Source: Cryomorphaceae bacterium (GTDB lineage: Bacteria > Bacteroidota > Bacteroidia > Flavobacteriales > Flavobacteriaceae). Taken from it: a DNA stretch of 64,000 nucleotides. This document shows, piece by piece, positions 47,840 to 58,296 of this stretch; position 1 is the stretch's first letter, and each line of letters begins with the position of its first letter. A program made the position numbers and the translations under genes. Under the pieces are notes generated by a model. It made no database searches, was not told where the DNA came from, and saw only the letters and a list, made by a program, of their open reading frames with translations. The DNA lies in the NCBI GenBank assembly GCA_003331265.1, contig QOPV01000004.1, forward strand, positions 1-64,000, read 5' to 3'.

Positions 47840-49714
47840 ATGGCAAAAGGTAAAATTAATGTATCAGTTGAAAATATATTTCCGTTAATTAAAAAATTTC
47901 TCTATAGTGATCATGAAATATTTCTTCGCGAATTGATTTCAAATGCTACTGACGCAACATCAAAGCTTAAACACCTGAGTAGTATAGCAGAAAATAAAAT
48001 TAAAATTGATAACCCAATTATTGAAATTAAAGTTGATAAAAAAGGTAAAAAATTACATATTATTGATCAAGGTATTGGAATGACATCTGATGAAGTAAAA
48101 AAATACATTAATCAAGTAGCTTTTTCTGGAGCTGAAGAATTTTTGGAAAAATATAAAGATTCCGCAAAAGATACAGGAATTATTGGTCATTTTGGTCTTG
48201 GTTTCTATTCAGCTTTTATGGTTGCTGAAAAAGTTGAAATAATTACTAAATCTTATAAAAACGAAAATGCCGCCCATTGGATATGCGATGGTTCTCCAGA
48301 ATACTCTCTGTCTAAAAGTAATAAAAAAGATAGAGGAACCGAGATTATTTTACATATAGACAAAGATTCCAAAGAGTTTTTAGAAGAACAAAGGATTAAA
48401 ACTCTTCTTTCAAAATATAATAAGTTTATGCCTGTTCCTATTAAATTTGGAACTAAAGAAATAACTAAAAAAGAAGGTGAGGGTGATAATGAAAAAGAAA
48501 TAAAAGAAACAGTTGATGATATTATTAACAATCCCAATCCAGCATGGACAAAGACTCCCTCAGAACTAGATGAGAATTCTTACAAAGAATTTTATAGAGA
48601 ATTATATCCTATGCAATTTGAAGAACCTCTTTTTAATATCCATTTAAATGTTGATTATCCATTTAATCTTACTGGAATACTATACTTTCCTAAAATTTCA
48701 AATGATATAAATGTTCAAAAAGACAAAATTCAACTTTATCAGAATCAAGTTTTTGTAACCGATAATGTTGAAGGCATTGTTCCTGAATTCTTAACTCTTT
48801 TGAGAGGAGTAATAGATTCTCCTGACATTCCACTAAATGTTTCTAGAAGCTATTTACAGGCTGATGGAGCTGTAAAAAAAATAAGCAATTATATTACCAG
48901 AAAGGTTGGTGACAAATTAAATTCCCTTTTCACTAAAGATCGTAAAGAATTTGAAAAAAAATGGAATGACATAAAAGTTGTAATTGAATATGGGATGCTT
49001 AGTGAGGAAAAGTTTTATGACAAAGCTCAGAAGTTTGCTCTTTACCCTACTGTAAATGAAGAATTCTTAACTTTTGAAGAATTAAAAGAGAAAATTTCTA
49101 AAACACAGACTGACAAAGATGGAAAATTAGTTGTTCTTTACGCTTCAAATAAAAACGAACAACACCCATATATTGAAACTGCCAAAGTAAAAGGATATGA
49201 AGTTTTATTACTTGACTCTCCTATAATTAGTCATCTTATACAAAAGATAGAAACTAGTAATGATAAAATTACATTTTCAAGAGTAGATGCCGATGTGATT
49301 GATAATTTAATTAAAAAAGAGAGTGAAGAAATTTCTAAATTAGATGAAAAACAAAAAGAAAAACTAAAATCAATCATTGAAGAAACTGTTCCAAAAGAAA
49401 AATATACAGTTCAATTAGAAGCGATGGATAGTAATGCTGCACCATTTATAATTACATTTCCAGAATTTATGAGAAGAATGAAAGAAATGCAACAAAGTGG
49501 TGGAAATAGTATGTTTGGCAATATGCCCGAAATGTACAATTTGATTATCAATGTCAATAATCCAATAAACTCAGAAATACTAAATGCTAAGAACAAAGGA
49601 AAAAAAGAAAGGTTAATTAATCAATCTTTAGACCTAGCAAAATTATCTCAAAACTTATTAAAAGGAGAAGATTTAACCTCTTTTATTAAAAGAAGTATAG
49701 ATTTAATTAAATAA
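47840..49714 (+). CDS. htpG: Molecular chaperone HtpG (Hsp90)
   Basis: A 624-aa Hsp90 homologue. The GHKL ATPase domain has FLRELISNATDATSKL (catalytic Glu, Mg-binding Asn), IIDQGIGMT and GHFGLGFYSAFMVAEKV. The middle domain has the catalytic Arg region NVSRSYLQ, and a C-terminal dimer domain ends the protein without a eukaryotic MEEVD tail. The ATG at 47840 (MAKGKINVSVENIFPL) is preferred over the ORF-track start 13 codons earlier because it matches HtpG N-termini and the promoter-like site. Confidence 0.96.
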   Translation: MAKGKINVSVENIFPLIKKFLYSDHEIFLRELISNATDATSKLKHLSSIAENKIKIDNPIIEIKVDKKGKKLHIIDQGIGMTSDEVKKYINQVAFSGAEEFLEKYKDSAKDTGIIGHFGLGFYSAFMVAEKVEIITKSYKNENAAHWICDGSPEYSLSKSNKKDRGTEIILHIDKDSKEFLEEQRIKTLLSKYNKFMPVPIKFGTKEITKKEGEGDNEKEIKETVDDIINNPNPAWTKTPSELDENSYKEFYRELYPMQFEEPLFNIHLNVDYPFNLTGILYFPKISNDINVQKDKIQLYQNQVFVTDNVEGIVPEFLTLLRGVIDSPDIPLNVSRSYLQADGAVKKISNYITRKVGDKLNSLFTKDRKEFEKKWNDIKVVIEYGMLSEEKFYDKAQKFALYPTVNEEFLTFEELKEKISKTQTDKDGKLVVLYASNKNEQHPYIETAKVKGYEVLLLDSPIISHLIQKIETSNDKITFSRVDADVIDNLIKKESEEISKLDEKQKEKLKSIIEETVPKEKYTVQLEAMDSNAAPFIITFPEFMRRMKEMQQSGGNSMFGNMPEMYNLIINVNNPINSEILNAKNKGKKERLINQSLDLAKLSQNLLKGEDLTSFIKRSIDLIK

Positions 49715-49718
49715 GTGG

Positions 49719-50069
49719 ATGAAAACTGTAAATGTATATATCATGGGTATAATTTATTTATACCTTGGTATATTACATTTTACTAATACAGAATTTTATT
49801 ACCCTTATATGCCAAAATTTTTACCATTCCATTGGGAGTTAATAATAGCTAGTGGAATTGCCGAAATTATTTTAGGAATCGGAGTACTATTCGAAAGATC
49901 TAGAAATTATAGTTTGTGGGGTATTGTATTAATGCTAATAGCTTTCCTCCCTGTTCATATCAATATGCTTATTCCTGAAAATAGTTTAGGAAATTCACTA
50001 TCTGCACTAATTTTTAGAATTTTTATTCAATTTGTATTAATTTTTTGGGCCTGGAAAAATATTAAATAA
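49719..50069 (+). CDS. DoxX-like small membrane protein
   Basis: A 116-aa protein with four predicted transmembrane helices: YIMGIIYLYLGILHF, a second starting near LIIASGIAEIILGIGVLF, a third LWGIVLMLIAFLPVHINML and a C-terminal FRIFIQFVLIFWAW. The pattern of short loops and the GxxxxxxG helix suits the DoxX family, whose members are often quinone- or redox-linked, though the role here is unknown. It starts 4 bp after htpG and is likely in the same transcript. Confidence 0.78.
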   Translation: MKTVNVYIMGIIYLYLGILHFTNTEFYYPYMPKFLPFHWELIIASGIAEIILGIGVLFERSRNYSLWGIVLMLIAFLPVHINMLIPENSLGNSLSALIFRIFIQFVLIFWAWKNIK

Positions 50070-50127
50070 ATGATTTATTTTTTTGTAAAATAAATTTTAG
50101 CATATTTACAAACCAAATAATTCTACT

Positions 50128-50811
50128 TTGAAGAACTTTTTTTTGTTTTTGACATTTCTGTTTTTTAGTTGCTCAAACTCAAATGAGGAAATGAATATAA
50201 ATCTTTCAATAGATGGGTTCAAAAAAGGAAACGTTTATTTACAAAAAATTCAGGACTCAGCACTTGTAAATATTGATTCTGTTTTTGTTCAAAATGGTAA
50301 CATAATCAAATTAAAACATAAGATTAGTTCTCCTGAAATTTTTTACATAAACTTAGATATATCAAACAGTGAAAAAAGAATAGAATTTTTTGGTGAGAAA
50401 GGGGATATATTAATAAAAACAAATCTTAAAAAATTTAACTCTGAATTTGAAATTACAGGATCATTTAATGATTCCGTTTATCGAAATTATTTGAAAATTA
50501 TCAAACAATTTAACTACAATAGATTAGATTTAATCAAACAATCAATTAATAAATCCCAAAAAAAAGAATTAGATAGTGTAATAGTAATCGAGGAAAAAAT
50601 TGAAAATTTAAATAAAAGACAGTATTTATATAGTTTGAACTTTGCCGTTACTAACAGTAATAGTCACGTATCTCCCCTTATTGCATTAAACGAATTTTCC
50701 AAAAACAAAGTACTGCTAGACACAATAATAAAATCTTTAAATAAAGAAATTTTGATTTCAAAATACGGAAAGAGATTGAAAGCTACTTTAAATAAAATTG
50801 ATGATCTATAA
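50128..50811 (+). CDS. DUF4369-like lipoprotein
   Basis: A 227-aa predicted lipoprotein. A short hydrophobic leader ends in the lipobox-like FFSCS with Cys15, so it should be anchored in the outer or inner membrane. The next ~100 residues (INLSIDGFKKGNVYLQKIQDS, later EFFGEKGDILIKT and FEITGSFNDSVYRNYL) match the DUF4369 domain that usually precedes a TlpA-type thioredoxin domain. The thioredoxin part is missing; the rest is a charged helical region. TTG start. Its TAA abuts the convergent small-helical-protein stop, overlapping by 6 nt. Confidence 0.72.
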   Translation: MKNFFLFLTFLFFSCSNSNEEMNINLSIDGFKKGNVYLQKIQDSALVNIDSVFVQNGNIIKLKHKISSPEIFYINLDISNSEKRIEFFGEKGDILIKTNLKKFNSEFEITGSFNDSVYRNYLKIIKQFNYNRLDLIKQSINKSQKKELDSVIVIEEKIENLNKRQYLYSLNFAVTNSNSHVSPLIALNEFSKNKVLLDTIIKSLNKEILISKYGKRLKATLNKIDDL

Positions 50812-51072
50812 TTTATTAAAGGACTCTACTAAAATATTAGCTTTTTTCGTCAACTCTAAACTAATTTTTTTGTAATGATCTTTTTTGTTTTTGACATCTT
50901 TTTGATGAATTTTTTTTATTAATTCATCAAAAACCTTGAAGCAATTATCGATTAGTTTTTCACTTTTTTTTAAATCTTTATCGGAATTTTCTAATTCCCA
51001 TAAATTAATATTTTGAATAATTTCTCCGATAACATTATTTAAATCTTTCTTTAAGTTTTTTACACTCGCCAT
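50806..51072 (-). CDS. Small helical conserved protein
   Basis: An 88-aa Lys-rich, predicted all-helical protein (MASVKNLKKDLNNVIGEIIQ, then SLELTKKANILVES). I recall similar small proteins in flavobacteria, conserved as hypotheticals, beginning with the same V-KxLKKDxN-VxGxII pattern; no function is known. It is encoded just after queD (10 bp), so it may belong to the idi-queD transcript. Confidence 0.7.
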   Translation of the reverse strand: MASVKNLKKDLNNVIGEIIQNINLWELENSDKDLKKSEKLIDNCFKVFDELIKKIHQKDVKNKKDHYKKISLELTKKANILVESFNKL

Positions 51073-51082
51073 TTTATATAAT

Positions 51083-51493
51083 TTAATTTCCGTTATATTT
51101 TACAAAATTTCTAGGAGTTTCGTACAAAGTGACTTCTAATTCTTTATCACTATCAATTTTATTTCTTAGAATATTCCATATAAAAATACAAATATTTTCA
51201 GCAGTTGGAACCACATTATTAAAATAATCTATATCTAAATTTAAGTTTTTATGATCCAAAACATCTTCAATTTCACTTTTTATAATATCTTTTAATTCCT
51301 TTAGATCAATAACCATTCCAGTAATAGGATCTACATTTCCAGTAATATCAACAACTAACTCATAATTATGTCCATGAAAATTAGAATTACTACATACACC
51401 AAATACGTCCATATTTTTATCATCACTCCAATCTTGAACAAATAATCTGTGAGCTGCATTAAAATGAGCTTTTCTACTAACTTTTACTTTCAT
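51083..51493 (-). CDS. queD: 6-carboxytetrahydropterin synthase, QueD/PTPS family
   Basis: A 136-aa zinc enzyme converting dihydroneopterin triphosphate to 6-carboxytetrahydropterin for queuosine and related deazapurines. Zinc histidines lie in AHFNAAHRLF and NFHGHNYEL; the catalytic Cys is in VFGVCSNSN, and VIDLKELKDII and PTAENICIFIW complete the family pattern. The start overlaps idi by ATGA. Other queuosine genes are not in the window. Confidence 0.94.
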   Translation of the reverse strand: MKVKVSRKAHFNAAHRLFVQDWSDDKNMDVFGVCSNSNFHGHNYELVVDITGNVDPITGMVIDLKELKDIIKSEIEDVLDHKNLNLDIDYFNNVVPTAENICIFIWNILRNKIDSDKELEVTLYETPRNFVKYNGN

Positions 51494-52005
51494 TTATTAA
51501 AATTTTTATAAAATTTTTCAAAAATTATTTTAAACCAAATTGTATATAAATCTGAATTGGTAATTATATCATTTTTTAAAAAATCTAAATTAACCCATTT
51601 CCAGTCCATAACTTCTAATTTATTAATTGATGGATCATCATTATAATAACCAAATAAAACATGATCAAATTCATGCTCTGTTAAACCGTTATCAAATTTG
51701 GCTCGATAAACAAAGGACAATAAAGAATCTAGTTTAGTTTCAAAACCCATCTCTTCTTTTAATCTTCTAGCGCCAGCATCTAAAACAGACTCTCCGTCTC
51801 TAGGATGACTACAACAAGTATTTGTCCATAAAGCTGGTGAGTGGTATTTACTTAATGCTCTTTGTTGAATTAAAAGTTCGTTATTGTCATTTAAAATAAA
51901 AACAGAAAAAGCTCTATGTAAAACAGCTTTTTTATGAGCTTCAATTTTTTCCATCAAACCAAGTTGATTGTCATGTTTATCAACCAAAATCACCATTTCA
52001 TTCAT
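51490..52005 (-). CDS. idi: Isopentenyl-diphosphate delta-isomerase, type I
   Basis: A 171-aa Nudix-fold enzyme interconverting IPP and DMAPP for isoprenoid synthesis. The catalytic Cys is in TNTCCSHPRDGE, followed by the Nudix-like LDAGARRLKEEMGF; the second active-site region is LTEHEFDHVLFGYY with the catalytic Glu. Length fits type I. It connects to undecaprenyl and quinone supply. First gene of idi-queD-small protein. Confidence 0.95.
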   Translation of the reverse strand: MNEMVILVDKHDNQLGLMEKIEAHKKAVLHRAFSVFILNDNNELLIQQRALSKYHSPALWTNTCCSHPRDGESVLDAGARRLKEEMGFETKLDSLLSFVYRAKFDNGLTEHEFDHVLFGYYNDDPSINKLEVMDWKWVNLDFLKNDIITNSDLYTIWFKIIFEKFYKNFNK

Positions 52006-52083
52006 TAATCAAAGTTACAAAATTTCAAATATTTTAATATAGTTTATGAAAAAACAACACTATTTTTAAACAATATTTAAAAT

Positions 52084-53670
52084 ATGGGTTTTAAAGAAGA
52101 AATTTATAAAAGAAGAACATTCGGAATTATATCACATCCAGATGCAGGAAAGACAACTCTAACAGAAAAACTTCTGCTGTTTGGCGGGGCTATTCAGGAG
52201 GCTGGAGCGGTAAAATCTCACAAAATAAAGAAAGGAGCTGCAAGTGACTTTATGGAAATTGAAAGACAAAGAGGTATTTCTGTTTCAACGTCAGTTTTAG
52301 CATTCAACTACAAAGAAAAAAAAATAAATATATTAGACACACCTGGGCACAAAGATTTTGCTGAAGACACTTTCAGGACATTAACCGCTGTAGACAGTGT
52401 TATAGTGGTTATAGATGTAGCAAAAGGGGTGGAAGAACAAACTGAAAAACTTGTTGAAGTTTGCAGAATGAGAGAAATTCCAATTATAGTTTTTATTAAT
52501 AAACTAGATAGGGAAGGTAAAGACGCATTTGATTTATTGGATGAATTAGAAAAAAAATTAAAATTTAAAGTTTGCCCACTTAGTTTTCCAATAGGAATGG
52601 GTTATGACTTTCAAGGTATATATAATATATGGGAAAATAATTTAATGCTTTTTAAAGAAGAGAATAAACAAAAAATATCTAAAACAACTAATATATCAGA
52701 TTTAGATGATTCTAGGTTAACAGAATTTATTGGAGAAATTGCCTCTGAAAAACTAAAAGAAGAAGTGAATATAGTTCGCGAGGTTTATCCAAATTATAAC
52801 CAATCTGAATATTTAAATTGTAAACAACAACCAGTTTTTTTTGGATCAGCTTTAAATAATTTTGGAGTAAAAGAATTACTTGATTGTTTTATATCTATAG
52901 CTCCATCTCCATTACCTAAAGAGAGTAACGAAAGACTAATAAAACCAGAGGAGACAAGTTTTTCTGGATTTATATTTAAAATACATGCTAATATGGATCC
53001 AAAACATCGTGATAGATTAGCTTTTATTAAAATTGTATCAGGGATTTTCAAAAGAAACAAACCTTACAATCATGTGAGGATTAATAAAAATTTTAAATTT
53101 AGTAGTCCAAATGCTTTTTTTGCAGAAAAAAAAGCAATCATTGATCAATCATACCCGGGTGATATAGTAGGAGTTCATGATTCTGGCAACTTTAAAATAG
53201 GAGATTCTTTTTCAGAGGGAGAAAAAATTAATTTTAAAGGTATTCCGAATTTTTCACCTGAACATTTCCGATTTATAAATAATAAAGACCCAATGAAGTC
53301 TAAACAATTAGCTAAAGGAATTGATCAATTAATGGATGAAGGGGTTGCTCAGTTATTTATATTAGAAATGAATGGAAGAAAGGTGATTGGAACTGTTGGA
53401 GCACTTCAATTCGAAGTAATTCAATACAGATTAGAACATGAATATGGTGCTAAATGTTCATATGAAAATATTAATATTTTTAAAGCATGTTGGATTGAAA
53501 ATCAACAAAAATCCAATATTGAATATAATGAATTTAAAAAGTTGAAAAATAAATTTTTAGCGAAAGATAAAGATCAAAACATTGTGTATTTAGCTGACTC
53601 GTCTTTTTCGTTGGAAATGACTAAGCAAAAATTTCCGTCACTTGAATTTCATTATAAATCTGAATTTTAG
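52084..53670 (+). CDS. prfC: Peptide chain release factor 3
   Basis: A 528-aa translational GTPase that recycles RF1/RF2 after termination. G1 is ISHPDAGKTTLTEKLL; the RF3-typical insertion AGAVKSHKIKKGAASDFMEIERQRGISV follows, then G3 LDTPGHKDF and G4 FINKLDREGKD. C-terminal domains include GAKCSYENINI-type sequence. Length matches RF3, not EF-G. It is monocistronic, and its TAG abuts the convergent DUF3467 stop with no gap. Confidence 0.96.
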   Translation: MGFKEEIYKRRTFGIISHPDAGKTTLTEKLLLFGGAIQEAGAVKSHKIKKGAASDFMEIERQRGISVSTSVLAFNYKEKKINILDTPGHKDFAEDTFRTLTAVDSVIVVIDVAKGVEEQTEKLVEVCRMREIPIIVFINKLDREGKDAFDLLDELEKKLKFKVCPLSFPIGMGYDFQGIYNIWENNLMLFKEENKQKISKTTNISDLDDSRLTEFIGEIASEKLKEEVNIVREVYPNYNQSEYLNCKQQPVFFGSALNNFGVKELLDCFISIAPSPLPKESNERLIKPEETSFSGFIFKIHANMDPKHRDRLAFIKIVSGIFKRNKPYNHVRINKNFKFSSPNAFFAEKKAIIDQSYPGDIVGVHDSGNFKIGDSFSEGEKINFKGIPNFSPEHFRFINNKDPMKSKQLAKGIDQLMDEGVAQLFILEMNGRKVIGTVGALQFEVIQYRLEHEYGAKCSYENINIFKACWIENQQKSNIEYNEFKKLKNKFLAKDKDQNIVYLADSSFSLEMTKQKFPSLEFHYKSEF

Positions 53671-53985
53671 TTATGCCTCGCCAGTAGGACCAAAATTTAG
53701 ATTAATTGATTGTTGCTTGTCATAATCTTTAATAACTCCATTAGATTTTTCAAATCTAGAAATATTTTCGCTTAAAGCTTTAGAAAATCTTTTAGCATGT
53801 TGAGGAGTTAAGATAATTCTTGATTTTACTTTAGCCTTTGGAACTCCAGGCATAATGTTTATAAAATCAACAACAAATTCAGATATAGAATGATTTATTA
53901 AAGCTAAATTAGAATAAGTTCCTTGAGCTAAATTTTCATCTAGCTCAAGGTTTATATTTGCTTTTTTATTAGAACCACTACTCAT
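53671..53985 (-). CDS. DUF3467 protein coupled to rpoC
   Basis: A 104-aa small soluble protein: after a short polar start, ANINLELDENLAQGTYSNLALINHSISEFVVDF, then MPGVPKAKVKSRIILTPQHAKRFSKALSENISRFEK. This matches DUF3467, a family of unknown function that I recall lying directly behind rpoC in Bacteroidetes. Its ATG overlaps the rpoC stop as TAATG, so its translation is very likely coupled to the beta' subunit. An RNA-polymerase-associated role is an inference from position only. Confidence 0.88.
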   Translation of the reverse strand: MSSGSNKKANINLELDENLAQGTYSNLALINHSISEFVVDFINIMPGVPKAKVKSRIILTPQHAKRFSKALSENISRFEKSNGVIKDYDKQQSINLNFGPTGEA

Positions 53986-56900
53986 TATAAATTAATCTTT
54001 TTAGCAGCCAATAATTCTTCATATTCATCAGTATATCCAACAATTATGTCATTGAAATTTCTATTTCCAGTACCAGCAGGGATTTTATGGCCAACTATAA
54101 CATTTTCTTTTAAGCCTTCTAATCCATCTACTTTACCATTAACAGCAGCTTCATTTAAAACCTTGGTTGTCTCTTGAAATGATGCTGCAGAAATAAATGA
54201 TTTGGTTTGTAAAGAAGCTCTAGTTATACCTTGTAAAATTGGAGTTGCGGTAGCATTTACAGCATCTCTAGATACAACTAAATCCTTATCTTCACGTTTC
54301 ATAATTGAATTTTCATCTCTTAATTCTCTGGCACTAACTATTTGGCCTTCTTTAAAATTTTCAGATGCTCCAACTGACTCCACAATTTTTTTACTAAATA
54401 AATTATCGTTTTCTTTAATAAAATCATTTTTGTGAATCAATTGACCTTCAAGGAATGTAGTATCTCCAGAATCTTGAATTTTAACTTTCTGCATCATCTG
54501 TCTAATTAAAACTTCGAAATGTTTGTCATTAATTTTTACACCTTGTAGTCTATAAACTTCCTGAACTTCATTAACTAAATATTGTTGAACAGCTGAGGGA
54601 CCCTTAATATTTAAAATATCATTAGGTGTTATTGAACCATCAGATAATGGCATTCCTGCTTTAACAAAATCATTTTCCTGAACCAAAATTTGATTAGATA
54701 GTTTAACTAGATATTTTTTAATTTCTCCTGTCTTAGATTCTACAATTATTTCTCTATTTCCTCTCTTAATTTTTCCAAAACTAACTACACCGTCAATTTC
54801 ACTAACAACTGCTGGGTTTGAGGGGTTTCTAGCCTCAAAAAGTTCAGTAACCCTAGGAAGACCTCCTGTAATATCACCAGATTTTGCAGATTTTCTTGGA
54901 ATTTTAACTAATATCTTTCCTTCTTTTACTTTTTCTCCATCATTAACCATTAAATGAGATCCAACAGGCAGATTATAAGTTCTTAAATTTTTACCTTTTT
55001 TATCATTGATTAACAAAGTAGGAACAATTTTTTTATTTCTAGATTCAGAAATAACTTTTTCCTTAAATCCAGTTTGTTCATCAATTTCCACTTGATAAGT
55101 AACACCTTGTTCAATATTTTCATATTCAATAACACCACCAAATTCAGAAATAATAACACCGTTATATGGATCCCACTGACAAACAACATCACCTTTACTT
55201 AATTTTTGTCCATCTTCAATAAGGATACTAGATCCGTAAGGAATGATGTTTGTACTTAAAACAACTCCAGTTTTTTTATCGAGTAGTTTTAATTCACATG
55301 TCCTTGAAATAACGACATTGATGATGTTTCCTTCTGAATCTTTACTCTTAACAGTGTTTAGATCGTCTATTTCAGCTATACCATCAAATTTAACTAATAA
55401 CTTGTTTTCTTCGGAAATATTTCCTGCAATTCCACCCACATGGAATGTTCTTAAAGTTAATTGAGTTCCTGGCTCACCAATAGATTGAGCTGCCACTACT
55501 CCAACTGCTTCACCGTTTTGAACCATCTTACCTGTAGCGAGATTTCTACCATAACATTTAGCACATATACCTCTTGGTGCTTCACAAGTTAGCGGAGATC
55601 TAACTTCAACTTTTTCAATATTAGTTCTTTCTATTTTTTTAACTATTTCTTCAGAAATTTCAACTCCAGAATGGATAATAATTTCATTAGAAACTGGATG
55701 ATAAATATCATGTAAAGAAACTCTACCTAAAATTCTTTCACCAAGAGATTCTACTACTTCATCATTCTTTTTTAAAGCTTCTACAGAAATTCCTCTAAGA
55801 GTGTTACAATCATCAATTTTCACTATAACATCTTGAGCAACATCAACTAATCTTCTAGTTAAATACCCTGCATCGGCAGTTTTTAAAGCTGTATCCGCTA
55901 AACCTTTTCTTGCTCCGTGAGTAGAAATGAAATATTCCAAAATTGATAACCCTTCTTTAAAATTCGAAAGAATAGGGTTTTCAATAATTTCTCCTCCGCT
56001 AGAACTGGCTTTTTTTGGTTTAGCCATAAGACCTCTCATCCCAGTAAGCTGACGTATTTGTTCTTTAGATCCTCTAGCTCCTGAATCAAGCATCATAAAT
56101 ACAGAATTAAACCCTTGTTTATCATCACTAATTCTTTTCATTGCTAACTCCGTTAGAGTAGCATTAGCTGAAGTCCACACATCAATGACTTGATTATATC
56201 TCTCATTATTTGTTATTAGACCCATATTATAATTAGCTATAATTGAATCCACTTCAACATTTGCGTCTGAAATCATTTCGTGTTTCTCTGGTGGAATAAT
56301 AATATCTCCTAAACTAAACGAGAGACCTCCTTTGAACGCAAAAGAGAATCCCATATCTTTAATTTTATCTAAAAAGTCTGCAGTTTGTGGAACACTTGTA
56401 ACTTTAAGAATATTTCCAATAATATCTCTAAGAGATTTTTTAGTTAAAACTTCATTAATAAAACCTGCCTGCTCTGGGACAACTTGATTAAACAAGACCC
56501 TTCCAACTGTCGTTTCAATAATTTTAAAAACAAGTTCTCCTGATTCATCAAAATCTTTTGCTCTTATCTTGATCATTGCATTCAACTCGACTATTTCTTC
56601 ATTGTAAGCAATGTTAACTTCTTCTGAAGAATAAAAAGTTAATCCTTCACCTTTAACTTTATATTCATCTGTAGATTTCAATAATTTAGTCATATAATAT
56701 AATCCTAAAACCATATCTTGAGAAGGAACCGTTATAGGGGACCCATTAGCTGGATTTAAAATATTATGAGAGGCTAACATCAATAATTGAGCCTCAAGAA
56801 TAGCTTCAGGACCCAACGGAAGATGAACTGCCATCTGATCTCCATCAAAATCAGCATTAAAAGCAGTACATACTAAAGGATGCACCTGTATAGCCTTTCC

Positions 56901-58280
56901 TTCAATCAAACTAGGTTGGAAAGCTTGGATACCGAGCCTGTGGAGAGTTGGTGCTCTATTTAATAAAACTGGATGACCTTTTAAAACGTTTTCAAGAATA
57001 TCCCAAACTAAAGGTTCTCGTCTATCAATAATTTTTTTTGCTGATTTTACTGTTTTAACTATTCCTCTTTCAATTAATTTTCTAATTATAAAAGGTTTGT
57101 AAAGTTCTGCTGCCATATTTTTTGGCAAACCGCATTCGTATAATTTTAGTTCAGGACCTCCTACAATAACTGATCTAGCTGAATAATCAACTCTTTTACC
57201 GAGAAGGTTCTGACGAAACCTACCTTGTTTTCCCTTGAGGGAGTCTGACAAAGACTTTAATGGACGATTAGCATCTGTTTTAACTGCTGAAGATTTTCTA
57301 GTATTATCGAAAAGAGAATCTACAGATTCTTGTAACATTCTTTTTTCATTTCTTAAAATTACTTCAGGAGCTTTAATTTCAACCAATCTTTTCAATCTGT
57401 TATTTCTGATTATAACTCTTCTATATAAATCATTTAAATCAGAGGTAGCAAATCTTCCACCGTCTAGTGGAACTAATGGACGAAGTTCTGGTGGAATAAC
57501 AGGAATGGCTTTTAAAACCATCCACTCAGGCTTATTTTCTTTATTAATGTTAGCTTCTTTAAAAGATTCTACAACTTGAAGTCTTTTTAAAGCCTCCATT
57601 TTTCTTTGTTTAGAAGACTCCGTATTAGCCTTATGTCTTAATTCATAAGAAAGCTCATTTAAATCAATTCTGGAAAGAAGTTCTATTAAACATTCCGCAC
57701 CCATTTTAGCAATAAACTTATTTGGATCTTCGTCATCTAAAAATTGATTTTCTTGGGGGAGATTATCTACTATATTTATATATTCTTCTTCGGACAGAAA
57801 GTCCATTTTGTTTACAGGTTCTCCCTCAAGGTTGACAGCTAAACCCGCTTGAATAACTACATATCTTTCATAATATATAATCATATCAAGTTTTTTTGAA
57901 GGCAAGCCTAATAAATAACCAATTTTGTTTGGTAAAGATCTAAAATACCAAATATGAGCTACTGGCACCACTAAGTTAATGTGGCCGACTCTATCTCGTC
58001 TAACCTTTTTTTCTGTAACTTCAACACCACACCTATCACAAATAATCCCTTTATATCTAATTCTTTTGTACTTACCACAAGCACATTCATAATCTTTAAC
58101 AGGTCCAAATATTCTTTCACAAAACAAACCGTCTCTTTCAGGTTTATGTGTTCTATAATTAATAGTTTCTGGCTTTAAGATTTCTCCCCTTGAAGAAGCT
58201 AAAATAGTTTCAGGAGAGGAAAGTCCTATAGATATTTTTGAAAATTTCTGGGATTTATTAATTTCAATTTTTCTTGACAT
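53985..58280 (-). CDS. rpoC: DNA-directed RNA polymerase beta' subunit
   Basis: A 1431-aa catalytic subunit. The N-terminal zinc ribbon is [20 protein letters not shown]; the active-site metal triad is [15 protein letters not shown]; the bridge-helix and trigger-loop region includes [19 protein letters not shown]; the second zinc site is [16 protein letters not shown] long C-terminal domain ends [15 protein letters not shown]. Length is typical for Bacteroidetes. 16 bp after rpoB. Confidence 0.98.
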   Translation of the reverse strand: MSRKIEINKSQKFSKISIGLSSPETILASSRGEILKPETINYRTHKPERDGLFCERIFGPVKDYECACGKYKRIRYKGIICDRCGVEVTEKKVRRDRVGHINLVVPVAHIWYFRSLPNKIGYLLGLPSKKLDMIIYYERYVVIQAGLAVNLEGEPVNKMDFLSEEEYINIVDNLPQENQFLDDEDPNKFIAKMGAECLIELLSRIDLNELSYELRHKANTESSKQRKMEALKRLQVVESFKEANINKENKPEWMVLKAIPVIPPELRPLVPLDGGRFATSDLNDLYRRVIIRNNRLKRLVEIKAPEVILRNEKRMLQESVDSLFDNTRKSSAVKTDANRPLKSLSDSLKGKQGRFRQNLLGKRVDYSARSVIVGGPELKLYECGLPKNMAAELYKPFIIRKLIERGIVKTVKSAKKIIDRREPLVWDILENVLKGHPVLLNRAPTLHRLGIQAFQPSLIEGKAIQVHPLVCTAFNADFDGDQMAVHLPLGPEAILEAQLLMLASHNILNPANGSPITVPSQDMVLGLYYMTKLLKSTDEYKVKGEGLTFYSSEEVNIAYNEEIVELNAMIKIRAKDFDESGELVFKIIETTVGRVLFNQVVPEQAGFINEVLTKKSLRDIIGNILKVTSVPQTADFLDKIKDMGFSFAFKGGLSFSLGDIIIPPEKHEMISDANVEVDSIIANYNMGLITNNERYNQVIDVWTSANATLTELAMKRISDDKQGFNSVFMMLDSGARGSKEQIRQLTGMRGLMAKPKKASSSGGEIIENPILSNFKEGLSILEYFISTHGARKGLADTALKTADAGYLTRRLVDVAQDVIVKIDDCNTLRGISVEALKKNDEVVESLGERILGRVSLHDIYHPVSNEIIIHSGVEISEEIVKKIERTNIEKVEVRSPLTCEAPRGICAKCYGRNLATGKMVQNGEAVGVVAAQSIGEPGTQLTLRTFHVGGIAGNISEENKLLVKFDGIAEIDDLNTVKSKDSEGNIINVVISRTCELKLLDKKTGVVLSTNIIPYGSSILIEDGQKLSKGDVVCQWDPYNGVIISEFGGVIEYENIEQGVTYQVEIDEQTGFKEKVISESRNKKIVPTLLINDKKGKNLRTYNLPVGSHLMVNDGEKVKEGKILVKIPRKSAKSGDITGGLPRVTELFEARNPSNPAVVSEIDGVVSFGKIKRGNREIIVESKTGEIKKYLVKLSNQILVQENDFVKAGMPLSDGSITPNDILNIKGPSAVQQYLVNEVQEVYRLQGVKINDKHFEVLIRQMMQKVKIQDSGDTTFLEGQLIHKNDFIKENDNLFSKKIVESVGASENFKEGQIVSARELRDENSIMKREDKDLVVSRDAVNATATPILQGITRASLQTKSFISAASFQETTKVLNEAAVNGKVDGLEGLKENVIVGHKIPAGTGNRNFNDIIVGYTDEYEELLAAKKINL

Positions 58281-58296
58281 AATATATCGTGTTTTT

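Noticed and set aside
57235-57579. 114-aa plus-strand ORF inside rpoC
   Set aside because: Antisense shadow of a conserved part of the beta' subunit.
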